Assembly: GCA_021807065.1 (NCBI GenBank)
Contig: JAKAPO010000131.1
Location: forward strand, 1 to 6,757
DNA length: 6,757 nucleotides
Reading direction: 5' to 3'
Source of the DNA: a bacterium
GTDB taxonomy: Bacteria > Vulcanimicrobiota > Vulcanimicrobiia > Vulcanimicrobiales > Vulcanimicrobiaceae
Shown here: positions 6,341-6,757 of the stretch, piece after piece
How the letters are laid out: every line of letters starts with the position of its first letter
How positions within the stretch are numbered: the first letter of the stretch is position 1
Translations under genes and position numbers: made by a program
Notes under the pieces: generated by a model
Databases searched by the model: none
What the model saw: the letters and a program-made list of their open reading frames with translations, nothing else
What the model was told of the DNA's origin: nothing

Positions 6341-6673
6341 ATGAGCGAAACGATCAAAGTTACCCGCAGCAGTGGCAACGTGTTTGCCGATCTGGGGCTC
6401 CCCAACGCCGATGAGCGGTTGGCCAAAGCAGCAGACCCTGCCATCGCGATCAAACGCGAGCTAGACACTCGTGGATGGACGCAAGCTCGAGCCGCGGAGT
6501 ATCTCTTCCCGACGCAGCCGCAAGTCTCTAAAATCCGCAACGGGAAGCTCGAAGAGTTTTCGCGCGACACGCTGCAAAGGATTTTACGCAACCTGGGAAT
6601 CGACGTTGAAATCTCGCTGCACAAGCGTGAAGACGGCGGCATTGGAACGCTTCGTGTACTTCAGGCTGGGTAA
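6341..6673 (+). CDS. higA: HigA-like XRE-family antitoxin / transcriptional regulator
   Basis: A 110-residue protein beginning MSETIKVTRSSGNVFADLGL, which is typical of the HTH_37-type antitoxins paired with gp49-like toxins. It continues with PNADERLAKA (21-30) and a helix-turn-helix around 34-74: GWTQARAAEYLFPTQPQVSK (45-64), where TQ-A--L----Q--VS is the usual pattern. The tail RNLGIDVEISLHKRE (83-97) is also family-typical. Its normal role is to bind and neutralise a HigB-type mRNA interferase and repress the shared promoter. Its toxin partner here is truncated, so it looks like an orphan antitoxin, possibly kept as a regulator. The start is ATG at 6341, chosen because the family N-terminus begins there. 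A purine-rich stretch (AAGAAAG about 6332) could be a weak ribosome-binding site. It is transcribed divergently from the hyf operon and ends with TAA at 6671-6673. Confidence 0.85.
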   Translation: MSETIKVTRSSGNVFADLGLPNADERLAKAADPAIAIKRELDTRGWTQARAAEYLFPTQPQVSKIRNGKLEEFSRDTLQRILRNLGIDVEISLHKREDGGIGTLRVLQAG

Positions 6674-6757
6674 CCCGCCATTGACCGCGCTGGTGCCGTA
6701 AGCATAGCCCCTCAATCTTGCCAAGATGCGCGAGGTTCTAAGCGTGATTCCGGTGGT
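6674..6757. other. Short right-end stretch without a recognised gene
   Basis: 84 bases follow the antitoxin stop. I see no ORF of note, no tRNA fold and no T-tract terminator. It contains a small perfect dyad, ATCTTG-C-CAAGAT (6715-6727), of unknown meaning. Confidence 0.5.

Noticed and set aside
6715..6727. Small perfect dyad ATCTTG-C-CAAGAT, considered as a terminator for the antitoxin
   Set aside because: The stem is only 5-6 bp with a tiny loop, is AT-rich, and has no T-tract after it. It could be chance or an operator for a gene outside the window.
1..6757. CRISPR arrays, tRNA/rRNA genes, insertion sequences
   Set aside because: No regularly spaced direct repeats, no tRNA cloverleaf signals and no transposase motifs were found on reading both strands.

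Overview
The window is about 6.8 kb of high-GC bacterial DNA, with frequent GTG starts and dense minus-strand coding. It contains most of the membrane part of a hydrogenase-4 / formate-hydrogenlyase-like (group 4 [NiFe], complex I-related) operon. The regulator is at the head of the operon and the large catalytic subunit runs off the left edge. The host cannot be named from the sequence. The gene order and the regulator resemble, from memory, the Rv0081-Rv0087 hypoxia-linked locus of Mycobacterium tuberculosis. Similar compact loci could also occur in other high-GC soil lineages, so a non-mycobacterial host is fully possible.

Minus strand, in transcription order (right to left): an ArsR-family repressor (6092-5763); hyfB, a NuoL/M-like antiporter-type subunit (5766-3898); hyfC, a NuoH-like membrane anchor (3901-3035); hyfE, a NuoK-containing small membrane subunit (3038-2430); hyfF, a second antiporter-type subunit (2433-1030); and hyfG, a NuoC-NuoD-type fused large subunit (1051 to beyond position 1). 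The first five genes are joined by four identical 4-nt stop/start overlaps (GTGA, ATGA, GTGA, ATGA), and hyfG overlaps hyfF by 22 nt. The set therefore looks transcribed and translated as one unit. There is no hyfD. No small [4Fe-4S] subunit or ferredoxin-like subunit is visible; these would have to lie to the left or elsewhere in the genome.

The promoter region (about 6093-6133) is a small AT-rich island holding two dyads: an AT-rich one (6098-6111) and a perfect 7-bp-arm one (6115-6133). They overlap a plausible promoter for the ArsR gene. That gene has no Shine-Dalgarno sequence and may be leaderless. Autorepression by the ArsR protein is the simplest reading.

Plus strand, right side: a decayed C-terminal half of a HigB/gp49-type toxin (about 6173-6340) reads in frame into an apparently intact HigA-like XRE antitoxin (6341-6673). 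The N-terminal half of the toxin is missing where the hydrogenase promoter now sits. The last 84 bases hold no recognisable gene.

The most interesting points are two departures from family consensus. HyfG keeps the proximal CxxC of the [NiFe] L1 motif but has Arg where the conserved His is expected. HyfF has Ser where the antiporter-like family normally has its TM5 Glu. Together with the redox-type regulator context, they raise the possibility of a modified or non-canonical energy-converting complex. Both calls rest on alignment from memory.
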